22,274 nucleotides of DNA, taken from the NCBI GenBank assembly GCA_000438115.1, contig FR903635.1:25179-47452 (forward strand), written 5' to 3'. The notes below the pieces were generated by a model. It had not been told where the DNA came from and made no database searches. It worked only from the letters and a program-made list of their open reading frames with translations. Shown in pieces: positions 1-7,712 of the stretch. A program made the position numbers and the translations under genes. How positions within the stretch are numbered: position 1 is the first letter of the stretch; every line of letters begins with the position of its first letter. Source of the DNA: Prevotella sp. CAG:617. Its GTDB lineage: Bacteria; Bacteroidota; Bacteroidia; Bacteroidales; Bacteroidaceae.

Positions 1-2
1 CC

Positions 3-767
3 GAGGAGCACGCCGTAGCCATGTCGTCAGCTCTGGCCAAAGGTGGCGCACGCCCCGTATTCGGTGTGTTCAGCTCCTTTATCCAGCGCACCTACGACCA
101 GCTTTCGCAGGACCTCTGCATCAACAACAACGCCGCCGTGCTGGCCATTTTTGCAGGCTCCGTATGCGGCATGAACGACGAGACCCACCTGGGATTCTTC
201 GACATTCCGCTCCTCTGCAACATCCCCAACATGGTATATCTCTGCCCGACGTCAAAGGATGAGTATTTCGGCATGATGGACTGGGCCATTGAACAGACCG
301 ATCACCCCGTAGCCATACGCGTACCGGTAGCTCCCGTAATCAGCCGCCCGCTTCCGGCCGATACCGACTTCAGCCAGCTGGGCCGCGCCGAAGTGGTCAA
401 GCAAGGAAGCCGCGTAGCCCTGCTCGGACTGGGCAACTTCCTGACTCTGGCCCTGCAAACGGCCGACCTGCTCAAGGAAAAAGGAATTGACGCCACCGTC
501 ATCAACCCGCGCTACGCCTCACACTACGACGAGCAGCTGCTCAACCGCCTGAAGGCCGACCACGAGGTAGTCATCACGCTGGAAGACGGCACCGTAGACG
601 GCGGATGGGGCGAAAAAATAGCCCGATTCTATGGCGACAGCGCCATGAAAGTGCGCTGCTACGGCGCCGACAAGGCTTTTGCCGACCGCTACAACCTTGA
701 CGAATTCCTGAAGGCCCACCACCTGACGGCTCCACAAATTGCCGCCGACGTGGCCGAACTGTGCTAA
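3..767 (+). CDS. DXS-like transketolase family protein, C-terminal part (5' end outside window)
   Basis: The frame is open from base 3, so the gene begins upstream; 254 residues are visible. They form the pyrimidine-binding transketolase domain followed by the transketolase C-terminal domain. The window opens on EEHAVAM, the equivalent of the catalytic-Glu motif (AEQHAV) of 1-deoxy-D-xylulose-5-phosphate synthase, and continues with FSSFIQRTYDQ, also DXS-like. Thiamine diphosphate binding is expected. The motif that reads DRAG..GADGPTH in E. coli DXS reads FAGSVCGMNDETH here (about residues 50-62), and the later YPRG motif reads VPVA (107-110). By my recalled alignment, both arginines that hold the glyceraldehyde-3-phosphate phosphate are therefore missing. 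The fold is secure but DXS activity is doubtful; it may be a paralogue with another acceptor. It ends 284 bp before pta and has its own terminator. Confidence 0.85.
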   Translation, partial: EEHAVAMSSALAKGGARPVFGVFSSFIQRTYDQLSQDLCINNNAAVLAIFAGSVCGMNDETHLGFFDIPLLCNIPNMVYLCPTSKDEYFGMMDWAIEQTDHPVAIRVPVAPVISRPLPADTDFSQLGRAEVVKQGSRVALLGLGNFLTLALQTADLLKEKGIDATVINPRYASHYDEQLLNRLKADHEVVITLEDGTVDGGWGEKIARFYGDSAMKVRCYGADKAFADRYNLDEFLKAHHLTAPQIAADVAELC

Positions 768-805
768 GCAGGACTTTTTCATCTGACTAAACAACAGACT
801 CATTT

Positions 806-846
806 ACAGGCCGTAAGCCATAACACGACATAGGCTTACGGCCTGT
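806..846 (+). terminator. Hairpin terminator after the DXS-like gene
   Basis: Perfect 14-bp inverted repeat (arms 806-819 and 833-846, 13-nt loop) 39 bp past the stop codon. Only a short T run (three T) follows, so it is a good hairpin with a weak tail. It separates the DXS-like gene from pta. Confidence 0.65.
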
Positions 847-973
847 TTCGTATTCCCTCCTCCGGTTGTCCAAAGGTTTATGCCACAACCTCTGCCGACG
901 GCGGCTCTTCACCGACCTGTGACGATGGCGCAAAAGCCTTGAATTGGCAAATAAAAATAGCAAAAAAGCCATC

Positions 974-1001
974 TTGCGACGAAAAAAAATGCGTAACTTT
1001 G
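974..1001 (+). promoter_or_regulatory. Bacteroidetes-type promoter of pta-ackA
   Basis: TAACTTTG at 994-1001 fits the -7 consensus TAnnTTTG exactly, and a TTG at 974-976 lies 17 bp upstream as the -33 element. Transcription would start near 1007, giving a leader of about 45 nt before the pta ATG. An A-rich stretch lies between the boxes. Confidence 0.7.
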
Positions 1002-1051
1002 CGTGTGCAAGAAATCATTCTGAAATTCTAACCTAAACAAAATACGATATT

Positions 1052-2065
1052 ATGGATCTTATCGAACAATTAGTAGCCAATGCCAAGGCTTCAAAGCAGC
1101 GCATCGTGCTACCCGAGGGCACCGAAGAGCGTACCCTGAAAGCCGCCAACCAGATTCTGACTGACGGCGTAGCCGACCTTATTCTGCTGGGCAACCCGGA
1201 CGAAATTCACGAGTGTGCCAAGGAATGGGGACTGGGCAACATTGAGCGTGCCACCATCATCGACCCGCTGAACCACCCGAAGAAGGAAGAATACGCCCAG
1301 CTGCTCTGCGAGCTGCGCAAAAAGAAAGGCATGACCATCGAGGAAGCCCGCCGTCTGGTGGAAGACCCCCTCTATCTGGGCTGCCTCATCATCAAGGCCG
1401 GCGACGCCGACGGCCAGCTGGCCGGTGCCCGCAACTCTACGGGCAACGTGTTGCGCCCTGCCCTGCAGATTATCAAGACCGCTCCGGGCATTACCTGCGT
1501 ATCAGGCGCCATGCTGCTGCTGACCCACGCCCCCGAATGCGGCGAAAACGGCATTATCGTCATGGGTGACGTAGCCGTAACGCCCGTGCCTACGGCTGAC
1601 CAGCTGGCTCAAATTGCCGTATGCACCGCCCGCACCGCCAAGGCCGTAGCCGGCATCGACCCGCGTGTGGCCATGCTGAGCTTCTCTTCCAAAGGCTCTG
1701 CCAAACATGAAGTGGTTGACAAGGTAGTCGAGGCCCTGGGTATTGCCCGTCAGATGGATCCCGAACTGAAAATCGACGGTGAACTGCAGGCCGACGCCGC
1801 CCTCGTGCCGCGCGTAGGTGCCAGCAAGGCTCCGGGTTCAGAAATTGCCGGCAAAGCCAACGTACTGGTTGTACCGTGCCTCGAGGTAGGCAACATCAGC
1901 TACAAGCTGGTTGAGCGTCTGGGTCACGCCACCGCCGTAGGCCCCATCCTTCAGGGTATTGCCCGCCCCGTCAACGACCTGTCACGCGGATGCAGCATCG
2001 ACGACGTCTACAAGATGATTGCCATCACCGCCAACCAGGCCATTGCTGCCAAAGCCGAGAAATAA
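1052..2065 (+). CDS. pta: Phosphate acetyltransferase
   Basis: This 337-residue cytoplasmic enzyme converts acetyl-CoA and phosphate to acetyl phosphate and CoA. The length matches the short single-domain Pta class without the N-terminal DRTGG regulatory domain. Family motifs include PEGTEERTLKAA near the start, the AGDADGQLAGARNSTG stretch, GDVAVTPVPTADQLA, SFSSKGSAKHE and the C-terminal APGSEIAGKANVLVVP with NISYKLVERLGHA. The ATG at 1052 is supported by the promoter about 50 bp upstream and by full alignment of the N-terminus with the family. Only 33 bp separate it from ackA, so the two are almost certainly cotranscribed as the acetate-producing, ATP-yielding branch of fermentation. Confidence 0.97.
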   Translation: MDLIEQLVANAKASKQRIVLPEGTEERTLKAANQILTDGVADLILLGNPDEIHECAKEWGLGNIERATIIDPLNHPKKEEYAQLLCELRKKKGMTIEEARRLVEDPLYLGCLIIKAGDADGQLAGARNSTGNVLRPALQIIKTAPGITCVSGAMLLLTHAPECGENGIIVMGDVAVTPVPTADQLAQIAVCTARTAKAVAGIDPRVAMLSFSSKGSAKHEVVDKVVEALGIARQMDPELKIDGELQADAALVPRVGASKAPGSEIAGKANVLVVPCLEVGNISYKLVERLGHATAVGPILQGIARPVNDLSRGCSIDDVYKMIAITANQAIAAKAEK

Positions 2066-2098
2066 AACCTATTTGAAAAAACAACAAAGTAAACACAC

Positions 2099-3289
2099 AT
2101 GAAGATACTTGTCATCAACTGCGGTTCATCATCCATCAAATACAAACTCTACGAAATGGATTCACGCCAGACGCTGGCTGCCGGAGGCATCGAAAAAATC
2201 GGCCTGCCCGGCGCATTTCTGAAAATCAAGATGAACGACGGCAACTCAAAAGTCATCGAAGCCGAAATTCCCGACCATTCAGTGGGCATCAAAATGATGT
2301 TCGACGCCCTGCTCAACAAGGAATACGGCGCCATCAGCTCACTTGATGAAATCGGCGCAGCCGGCCACCGCATCGTGCACGGCGGCGTGTTTACCAAGAG
2401 TCAGGTGGTAACCGACCAGATGATTGAAGAGTGGAAACAGTATATGGACCTCGCTCCGCTGCACAGCTACGCCCATCTCAAGGGCTACAATGCCGTAAAG
2501 CAGCTGCTGCCGGAGCTGAAGCAGGTATTCGTGTTCGACACGGCCTTCCATCAGACCATGCCCGACTATGCTTACATGTATGCCCTGCCCTACCAGTATT
2601 ACACTGAGGACCACATCCGCCGCTACGGCGCCCACGGCACGAGCCACCGCTACGTGACCCAGCGCTCGGCCGAAGTGTTCGGCCAGCTGCCCAAGCGCCT
2701 CATCACCTGCCACATCGGCAACGGAGCTTCCATCAGCGCCGTGCTCGACGGCAAGTGCATCGACACATCCATGGGTCTGACTCCGCTGGAAGGTCTGATG
2801 ATGGGTACACGCACGGGCGACATCGACTCTTCGGCCATCCTGACCATCATGAAGAAGGAAGGCCTGACCCCCGACGAGGCCAACGACCTGCTCAACAAGA
2901 AGAGCGGTCTGCTCGGCGTCACGGGCATTTCGTCTGACATGCGTGAGGTTGAAAAAGCCAGCCGCGAAGGCAACGAGCGCGCTACGCTGGCCCTGAAGAT
3001 GTACAACTACCGCATCCGCAAATACATCGGCACCTATGCAGCTGTTTTGGGCGGCGTTGACGCCCTGGTATTTACGGCCGGTGTGGGCGAACACCAGTGG
3101 GACGTGCGTGAAGGCGCCCTCGAGGGTCTGGAATTCCTGGGCATTGAGCTCGACAAGGAGAAAAACAAGGCCAACAACGGCGAGGAGGAAATCATCTCTA
3201 CCCCGTCAAGCCGCGTAAAGGTGGCTGTCATCCCGACCGACGAGGAGTGGATGATTGCCAGCGACACCCTGGCTCTGGTCAACGCATAA
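2099..3289 (+). CDS. ackA: Acetate kinase
   Basis: This 396-residue cytoplasmic acetokinase (ASKHA fold) transfers phosphate from acetyl phosphate to ADP, giving acetate and ATP, and completes the pathway begun by the adjacent Pta. Clear motifs are NCGSSSIKYKLYE at the N-terminus (adenosine/phosphate loop), GHRIVHGG, FDTAFHQTMP, GAHGTSHRYV, CHIGNGASISAV and the DTSMGLTPLEGLMMGTRTGD region. The C-terminal half has FTAGVGEHQ and the ending typical of the family. Length is normal for AckA (about 400). It starts 33 bp after pta and is followed by a strong terminator, so it closes the pta-ackA operon. Confidence 0.98.
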   Translation: MKILVINCGSSSIKYKLYEMDSRQTLAAGGIEKIGLPGAFLKIKMNDGNSKVIEAEIPDHSVGIKMMFDALLNKEYGAISSLDEIGAAGHRIVHGGVFTKSQVVTDQMIEEWKQYMDLAPLHSYAHLKGYNAVKQLLPELKQVFVFDTAFHQTMPDYAYMYALPYQYYTEDHIRRYGAHGTSHRYVTQRSAEVFGQLPKRLITCHIGNGASISAVLDGKCIDTSMGLTPLEGLMMGTRTGDIDSSAILTIMKKEGLTPDEANDLLNKKSGLLGVTGISSDMREVEKASREGNERATLALKMYNYRIRKYIGTYAAVLGGVDALVFTAGVGEHQWDVREGALEGLEFLGIELDKEKNKANNGEEEIISTPSSRVKVAVIPTDEEWMIASDTLALVNA

Positions 3290-3324
3290 GACACAAGGCC
3301 ACGCAGGCCTGTCTGCAAATTTCC

Positions 3325-3365
3325 AAAATCCCGACAACTGTACAACCGGTTGCCGGGATTTTTTT
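3325..3365 (+). terminator. Intrinsic terminator of pta-ackA
   Basis: An inverted repeat (stem arms about 3329-3340 and 3347-3358, 6-nt loop TACAAC, one mismatch and one G-T pair) is followed by seven T at 3359-3365. It lies 36 bp past the ackA stop. Confidence 0.85.
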
Positions 3366-3596
3366 GTGCGCTTCCCTCTCGGGCCGGACCGACTGCCGTC
3401 CCCCTCACAGCCATCACACCATCCCGAACATGGCTCAGCGCGCTGACGAGGTGCCTCCTGAATGCCACCAGGTCCGACCTTGTTTCCACCAAGTCCGCCT
3501 CCTTTTTCACTCCCTGCCGACCTGCTCCACCCACGGCCTGCGTCAGTAGGCTACGCCGCCCCCTTAGGGCCGGACGACGGCCACTGAGAAAGCATC

Positions 3597-3642
3597 AAAA
3601 AGGCCGGCCGCTCCATCGCCCTGAGGACGGAAGCGGCCGGCC
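3597..3642 (-). terminator. Intrinsic terminator of the etfB-etfA-acyl-CoA dehydrogenase operon
   Basis: Perfect 11-bp, all but one G/C inverted repeat (arms 3632-3642 and 3602-3612 with a 19-nt loop). On the minus strand it is followed directly by five U (A run at 3597-3601). It lies 50 bp past the acyl-CoA dehydrogenase stop codon. Confidence 0.8.
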
Positions 3643-3692
3643 GGAATAGGATTAAAGATCTATTTTTCTAAATGCTAATAAAGAGTAGTCCT

Positions 3693-5423
3693 TTAATCTT
3701 CGGTGGCGACGGGTGCAGCCTGACGATAGGCGTCGAGCTGCGAAGCGTCGAATTTGCGGATAAAGTTGAAGTGCTTTTCAATCTCGCTCTCGGCGTAGTT
3801 GACGTACACTTTCAAACTCTTTTCAAACATGTCGGGAGCCTTGGTGGCATCCTGCAGCAAGAGGTGGCTCATGATGGTAACGGCAGCCATTTCCATCAGG
3901 CGGCGGGCCACAAAGTCGTGCAGCTCCTGGTTGGCAGCTTCCTTCACGGCGTTGGTGCAGGCTTCGAACTTGTTGGCCATTTCCTTGATGCGGTTCATCA
4001 GCGGCTCATAGGCCGGAGCACACGGAACAGCCTCGAAACCACGGATGGTGTTGATGTACGAACCGTTGGTCACGTAGCGGATGGCAGCGACCGTCTGCAG
4101 CTGTGTCGTACCCTCGTAGATGCTCGTAATGCGGGCGTCGCGGTAGATGCGCTGGCAGGCATATTCCAACATGAAGCCTGAACCGCCGTGTACCTGAATG
4201 CTGTCGTAGGCATTCTGGTTGGCGTACTCGGAGTTCATACCCTTGGCCAGCGGGGTGAAGCTGTCGGCCAGTTTGGCGTAGAGCTTCTGCTCCTTGCGCT
4301 CCTCGGGTGTGAGTTTGCGCTCGCGGGCAATGTCGTCGAGGGCTTTGTAGATGTCTACGTAGCGGCTGGTCTGGTACAGCAGAGCACGACCGGCGTCGAG
4401 CTTGGCCTTCATGATGGAGAGCATGTCGTAAACGGCCGGGAAGTTGATGATTTCCTTGCCGAACTGCTTACGGTCGGCAGCATAGGCCAGAGCCTCGTTG
4501 TAGGCAGCCTGGCTCAGACCCACACTCTGGGCGGCGATACCCAGACGGGCACCGTTCATCAGGGCCATAACGTATTTAATCAGACCCAGCTTGCGGTCGC
4601 CGCAAAGCTCGGCGTGAGCGTTCTTGTACACCAACTCGCAGGTGGGTGAACCGTGAATACCGAGCTTGTTCTCGATACGGCGCACGCTTACGCCACCCTG
4701 GCGCTTGTCGTAGATAAACATGGAGAGGCCACGGCCGTCGCGCGTACCCTCTTCCGAACGGGCCAGCACGAGGTGGATGTCGGCATCACCGTTGGTAATG
4801 AAGCGCTTTACGCCGTTGAGCAGCCAGCAGCCGTCCTTCTCGCTGTAAGTAGCCTTGAGCATCACGCTCTGCAGGTCGGAACCGGCATCCGGCTCCGTCA
4901 GGTCCATTGACATGGTCTCGCCGGCACATACGCGCGGAATGAAGCGCTGGTGCTGGTCCTCGTTACCGAATTCGTAGAGCGTCTCGATGCAGTCCTGCAA
5001 GCTCCAGATGTTACCGAATCCGGCGTCGGCAGCAGCCACGATTTCGGCGCACATGGTGTACGGCGTAATCGGGAAATTCAGACCGTTGTAACGGCGGGGC
5101 ATGGTCATACCGTTCATGCCGGCCTTAACCATGGCGTCAAGGTTCTCCACCGTACCACTGGCATAGTCTACACGGCCGTCGTGGCAGTGGGGGCCTTCGG
5201 CGTCAACGCCCTCGGCATTGGGAGCAATGACGTTGGCCGTAATGTCACCCACGATTTCCAGCACGCGGTCGTATGAATCCATTGCGTCGGCATAGTCTAC
5301 GGGTGCGTAGTCATATTTGTCCTTATCCGCATAGTCACGCTCTTTGAGCTGGCAGATGCGCTCCATCATCGGGTTGTCCAGATGGAATTTCAGTTCAGGA
5401 ATATCTTTATAGAAATTTGCCAT
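3693..5423 (-). CDS. Acyl-CoA dehydrogenase, long form
   Basis: FAD-dependent acyl-CoA dehydrogenase of 576 residues, catalysing alpha-beta oxidation of an acyl-CoA or, with a suitable partner, enoyl-CoA reduction. The N-terminal helical domain is followed by the middle beta-domain (MSMDLTEPDAGSDLQ near 172-186, WLLNGVKRFITNGD near 200-213) and the C-terminal helical domain (DRKQFGKEI near 317, VHGGSGFMLEY near 411). The catalytic base motif IYEGTTQLQ is present, with Glu437. Ordinary family members have about 380-400 residues; this one has an N-terminal extension and a helical C-terminal extension of more than 100 residues, as in the larger bacterial ACADs. It starts 3 bp after the etfA stop, so it is translated from the same message as its electron partner ETF. 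Chain-length preference cannot be read from the sequence; a C4-type role is an inference. Confidence 0.92.
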   Translation of the reverse strand: MANFYKDIPELKFHLDNPMMERICQLKERDYADKDKYDYAPVDYADAMDSYDRVLEIVGDITANVIAPNAEGVDAEGPHCHDGRVDYASGTVENLDAMVKAGMNGMTMPRRYNGLNFPITPYTMCAEIVAAADAGFGNIWSLQDCIETLYEFGNEDQHQRFIPRVCAGETMSMDLTEPDAGSDLQSVMLKATYSEKDGCWLLNGVKRFITNGDADIHLVLARSEEGTRDGRGLSMFIYDKRQGGVSVRRIENKLGIHGSPTCELVYKNAHAELCGDRKLGLIKYVMALMNGARLGIAAQSVGLSQAAYNEALAYAADRKQFGKEIINFPAVYDMLSIMKAKLDAGRALLYQTSRYVDIYKALDDIARERKLTPEERKEQKLYAKLADSFTPLAKGMNSEYANQNAYDSIQVHGGSGFMLEYACQRIYRDARITSIYEGTTQLQTVAAIRYVTNGSYINTIRGFEAVPCAPAYEPLMNRIKEMANKFEACTNAVKEAANQELHDFVARRLMEMAAVTIMSHLLLQDATKAPDMFEKSLKVYVNYAESEIEKHFNFIRKFDASQLDAYRQAAPVATED

Positions 5424-5426
5424 TTG

Positions 5427-6449
5427 TTACTTGCTGTTTTGTTTGTAATACTTAATCATTTTCGGCACAACCTCTTCTACCGAACCGGTGATGATGTAGT
5501 CGGCAATCTGGTTGATCGGGGCGTCGGGGTCGGTGTTGATGGAGATGACAATGCCGCTCTCCTTCATGCCGGCCACGTGCTGAATGGCTCCCGAAATACC
5601 ACAGGCAATGTATACCTTGGGACGTACCGTCACGCCGGTCTGACCAATCTGCAGGTCGTGGTCGCAGAATCCGGCATCCACGGCAGCGCGGCTGGCGCCT
5701 ACCTCGCCATGTATTTCCTTGGCCAGTTCATACAGCAAGTCGAAACCCTCTTTGCTGCCTACGCCGTAGCCGCCGGCCACGATGATGGGCGCGCCCTTGA
5801 GATTGTTCTTGGCTTTCTCCACGTGGCGCTCCAGAACCTTGACCACGTAGTCGGTGTCGGGCACGTACTTGGCCACGTCTTCAATGATGACCTCACCCTT
5901 GTAGTTGGGGTCGAGCACTTCGGCTTTCATCACGCCGCTACGTACGGTGGCCATCTGCGGACGGTGTTCGGGGTTCACGATGGTAGCCACGATGTTACCG
6001 CCAAAGGCCGGACGAATCTGATAGAGCAGGTTGTCGTAGTGTTTGCCGGCTTTCTTGTCATCGAAATCACCGATTTCGAGGGCGGTACAGTCGGCCGTCA
6101 GGCCGCTGGTCAGCGAGGAAGACACGCGCGGACCGAGGTCGCGGCCGATTACGGTGGCGCCCATCAGGCAGATTTGCGGTTTTTCCTGTTTGAAGAGGTT
6201 GACCAGAATGGAGGTGTGGGGCTTTGAGGTATAGGGGAACAGGCCTTCGGCATCGAAGATGTGCAGCTTGTCCACGCCGTAGGGCAGCACCTGCTGCTCT
6301 ACCTTACCCGTAATGCCACTGCCGGCACAAATGGCTTCGAGCTGAACGCCCAGCGTGTTGGCCAGTTTGCGGCCCTTGGTGAGGAGCTCCAGGCTGACTT
6401 CCTCAACCGTGGTTCCTTCTATTTCGCAATATACAAATACGTTATTCAT
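5427..6449 (-). CDS. etfA: Electron transfer flavoprotein, alpha subunit
   Basis: 340-residue alpha subunit of a heterodimeric electron transfer flavoprotein in the cytoplasm. The N-terminal alpha/beta ETF domain (INxxFVYCEIEG... LTKGRKLANTLG) is followed by the conserved C-terminal FAD domain. In that domain VAGGYGVGSKEGFDLL, the VGASRAAVDAGF stretch, QIGQTGVTVRPK, YIACGISGAIQH and INTDPDAPINQIADY are all recognisable. The FAD-contacting Arg, Ser and GQTG elements are intact. It sits between etfB (30-bp gap) and the acyl-CoA dehydrogenase gene (3-bp gap), so it is the middle gene of one operon. No ferredoxin-like N-terminal domain is fused to it. Confidence 0.96.
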   Translation of the reverse strand: MNNVFVYCEIEGTTVEEVSLELLTKGRKLANTLGVQLEAICAGSGITGKVEQQVLPYGVDKLHIFDAEGLFPYTSKPHTSILVNLFKQEKPQICLMGATVIGRDLGPRVSSSLTSGLTADCTALEIGDFDDKKAGKHYDNLLYQIRPAFGGNIVATIVNPEHRPQMATVRSGVMKAEVLDPNYKGEVIIEDVAKYVPDTDYVVKVLERHVEKAKNNLKGAPIIVAGGYGVGSKEGFDLLYELAKEIHGEVGASRAAVDAGFCDHDLQIGQTGVTVRPKVYIACGISGAIQHVAGMKESGIVISINTDPDAPINQIADYIITGSVEEVVPKMIKYYKQNSK

Positions 6450-6479
6450 GTTTCTGTTTGGTCTTTAAGTTGAGCGTTT

Positions 6480-7352
6480 TTAACCGATGGTATGGTTGGC
6501 GAGCAATTCCTGTATCATGCCTTCCACATCGGCGTCGGAAGCGGTGAGCGTTTTGCTCTCCTTGGCCTTGAACACGATGTTCTGCACGGCCTTTACCTTG
6601 GTAGGCGAGCCTGACAGACCGCACTGAGCCAGGTCGGCATCCACGTCGGCCGTGCCCCACTGCGTAACGGTCAGGTAGGGTTTCTTCTGATACTCCTCGG
6701 CATAGGGCAGGCCCTCAGCCGGCATTTCCATGGGAGCCATGGCACGCTTGTACTTCATCACGAGCTTGGCGTTGCGCGGGCGGCAGGGAGCGGCCGAGCC
6801 GTTTACGGTCAGCACGATGGGCAGCGGAGCCTCAACGGTTTCCACACCACCGTCGATGTGACGCTTTACGGTCACCTTACCGTCGCCGCACTTCAGGATT
6901 TCCTCCACGTAGGTCACCTGGTCGAGACCCAGCTTCTGGGCTACCTGCGGGCCTACCTGGGCGGTATCGCCGTCGATGGCCTGACGGCCGCCGATAACGA
7001 TGTCTACGTCACCGATTTTGCGGATGGCCATCGACAGGGCATACGACGTGGCCAGCGTGTCGGCACCGCCAAAGGCGCGGTCGGTCAGCAAATAGCCGTT
7101 GTCAGCGCCGCGGTAGAGTCCCTCGCGGATAATTTCGGTGGCACGGGGAGGACCCATGGTCAGCACGGATACCGTGGAACCGGGGTTCTGGTCTTTCAAA
7201 CGCAAGGCCTGTTCTAAGGCATTCAAATCTTCAGGATTGAAGATTGCGGGCAGCGCGGCGCGGTTGACCGTTCCTTCGGGGGTCATGGCGTCCTTGCCCA
7301 CATTACGAGTGTCGGGTACTTGCTTGGCAAGCACTACAATTTTCAAACTCAT
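6480..7352 (-). CDS. etfB: Electron transfer flavoprotein, beta subunit
   Basis: 290-residue beta subunit, partner of the EtfA encoded 30 bp downstream. The N-terminus (LKIVVLAKQVPDTRNVG, then INxE-type stretch AIFNPEDLNALEQALRLKD) and the nucleotide-binding VLTMGPPRATEIIREGLYRGAD are characteristic, followed by DIVIGGRQAIDGDTAQVGPQVA. The AKQVPDT and NPEDLNALE features resemble ETFs of anaerobes that pair with butyryl-CoA-type dehydrogenases, several of which bifurcate electrons between NADH, crotonyl-CoA and ferredoxin. Whether this one bifurcates is an inference. It is the first gene of the operon, with a promoter about 200 bp upstream and a long leader. Confidence 0.95.
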   Translation of the reverse strand: MSLKIVVLAKQVPDTRNVGKDAMTPEGTVNRAALPAIFNPEDLNALEQALRLKDQNPGSTVSVLTMGPPRATEIIREGLYRGADNGYLLTDRAFGGADTLATSYALSMAIRKIGDVDIVIGGRQAIDGDTAQVGPQVAQKLGLDQVTYVEEILKCGDGKVTVKRHIDGGVETVEAPLPIVLTVNGSAAPCRPRNAKLVMKYKRAMAPMEMPAEGLPYAEEYQKKPYLTVTQWGTADVDADLAQCGLSGSPTKVKAVQNIVFKAKESKTLTASDADVEGMIQELLANHTIG

Positions 7353-7547
7353 ATTTCCTTTGTTTTTTATGGTAATATTTTTCTTGTATGCGTTTCCTGC
7401 AGGTTGTCTCCACCGGGCACCGGAGAAAAGGGGTGGACAAACCGCCGAAGGGCGAATTAAGGTTCAGGCAAATGACGGCTCAGCCCTACGCGAAGCTTCA
7501 GCCCCAAACGGCTTTAGAGACAGCCTCATACAACTTGCACATTGTTG

Positions 7548-7578
7548 CAAATTTACGCATTTCTTTCGGCCAGGCCAA
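7548..7578 (-). promoter_or_regulatory. Probable promoter of etfB-etfA-acyl-CoA dehydrogenase operon
   Basis: On the minus strand TAAATTTG (7555-7548) matches TAnnTTTG, and TTG (7578-7576) lies 20 bp upstream as the -33 box. Transcription would begin near 7542, leaving a leader of about 190 nt before the etfB ATG. Confidence 0.6.
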
Positions 7579-7591
7579 CCCGCGGGGCATG

Positions 7592-7712
7592 ATTTTTTTC
7601 TGCGAAAGAACGGATTCGGCTCTTCCGCGCCCGTGCCCTCATTCCGGTCTGCGCCCCGGCTGGATGGAATGAGGGTACGGGCGCGGAAAAAAGGCGGCTC
7701 GCAGAAAAAAAT
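7592..7712. repeat. 121-bp interrupted inverted repeat
   Basis: Inner arms of 23 bp (7623-7645 and 7666-7688) match with a single G-T wobble around a 20-nt loop. Outer arms of 14 bp (7592-7605 and 7699-7712, ATTTTTTTCTGCGA and its complement) match perfectly. The internal loops are 17 and 10 nt. The symmetric ends with T/A runs resemble a small non-autonomous element or a bidirectional terminator-like structure. I could not find a second copy in the window, and no flanking direct repeat is obvious. Confidence 0.8.

Larger units (their letters stand above)
3290..3692. other. Convergent intergenic region between ackA and the acyl-CoA dehydrogenase gene
   Basis: About 400 bp with no credible gene. 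It holds the ackA terminator at its left end and the acyl-CoA dehydrogenase terminator at its right end. Between them, 3366-3596 shows no promoter box, RNA or coding signal that I recognise. Two imperfect 17-bp direct copies (3465-3481 and 3486-3502, 12 of 17 identical) are the only visible pattern. Open frames crossing it on the plus strand lack family resemblance and are judged accidental. Confidence 0.6.

Noticed and set aside
3290..3692. CRISPR array or tRNA in the ackA/acyl-CoA dehydrogenase spacer
   Set aside because: Only two degenerate 17-bp copies are present, with no regular spacers and no cloverleaf-like sequence.
5382..6227. 281-codon plus-strand open frame antisense to etfA
   Set aside because: etfA is unmistakable on the minus strand, and the antisense product has no recognised domain.
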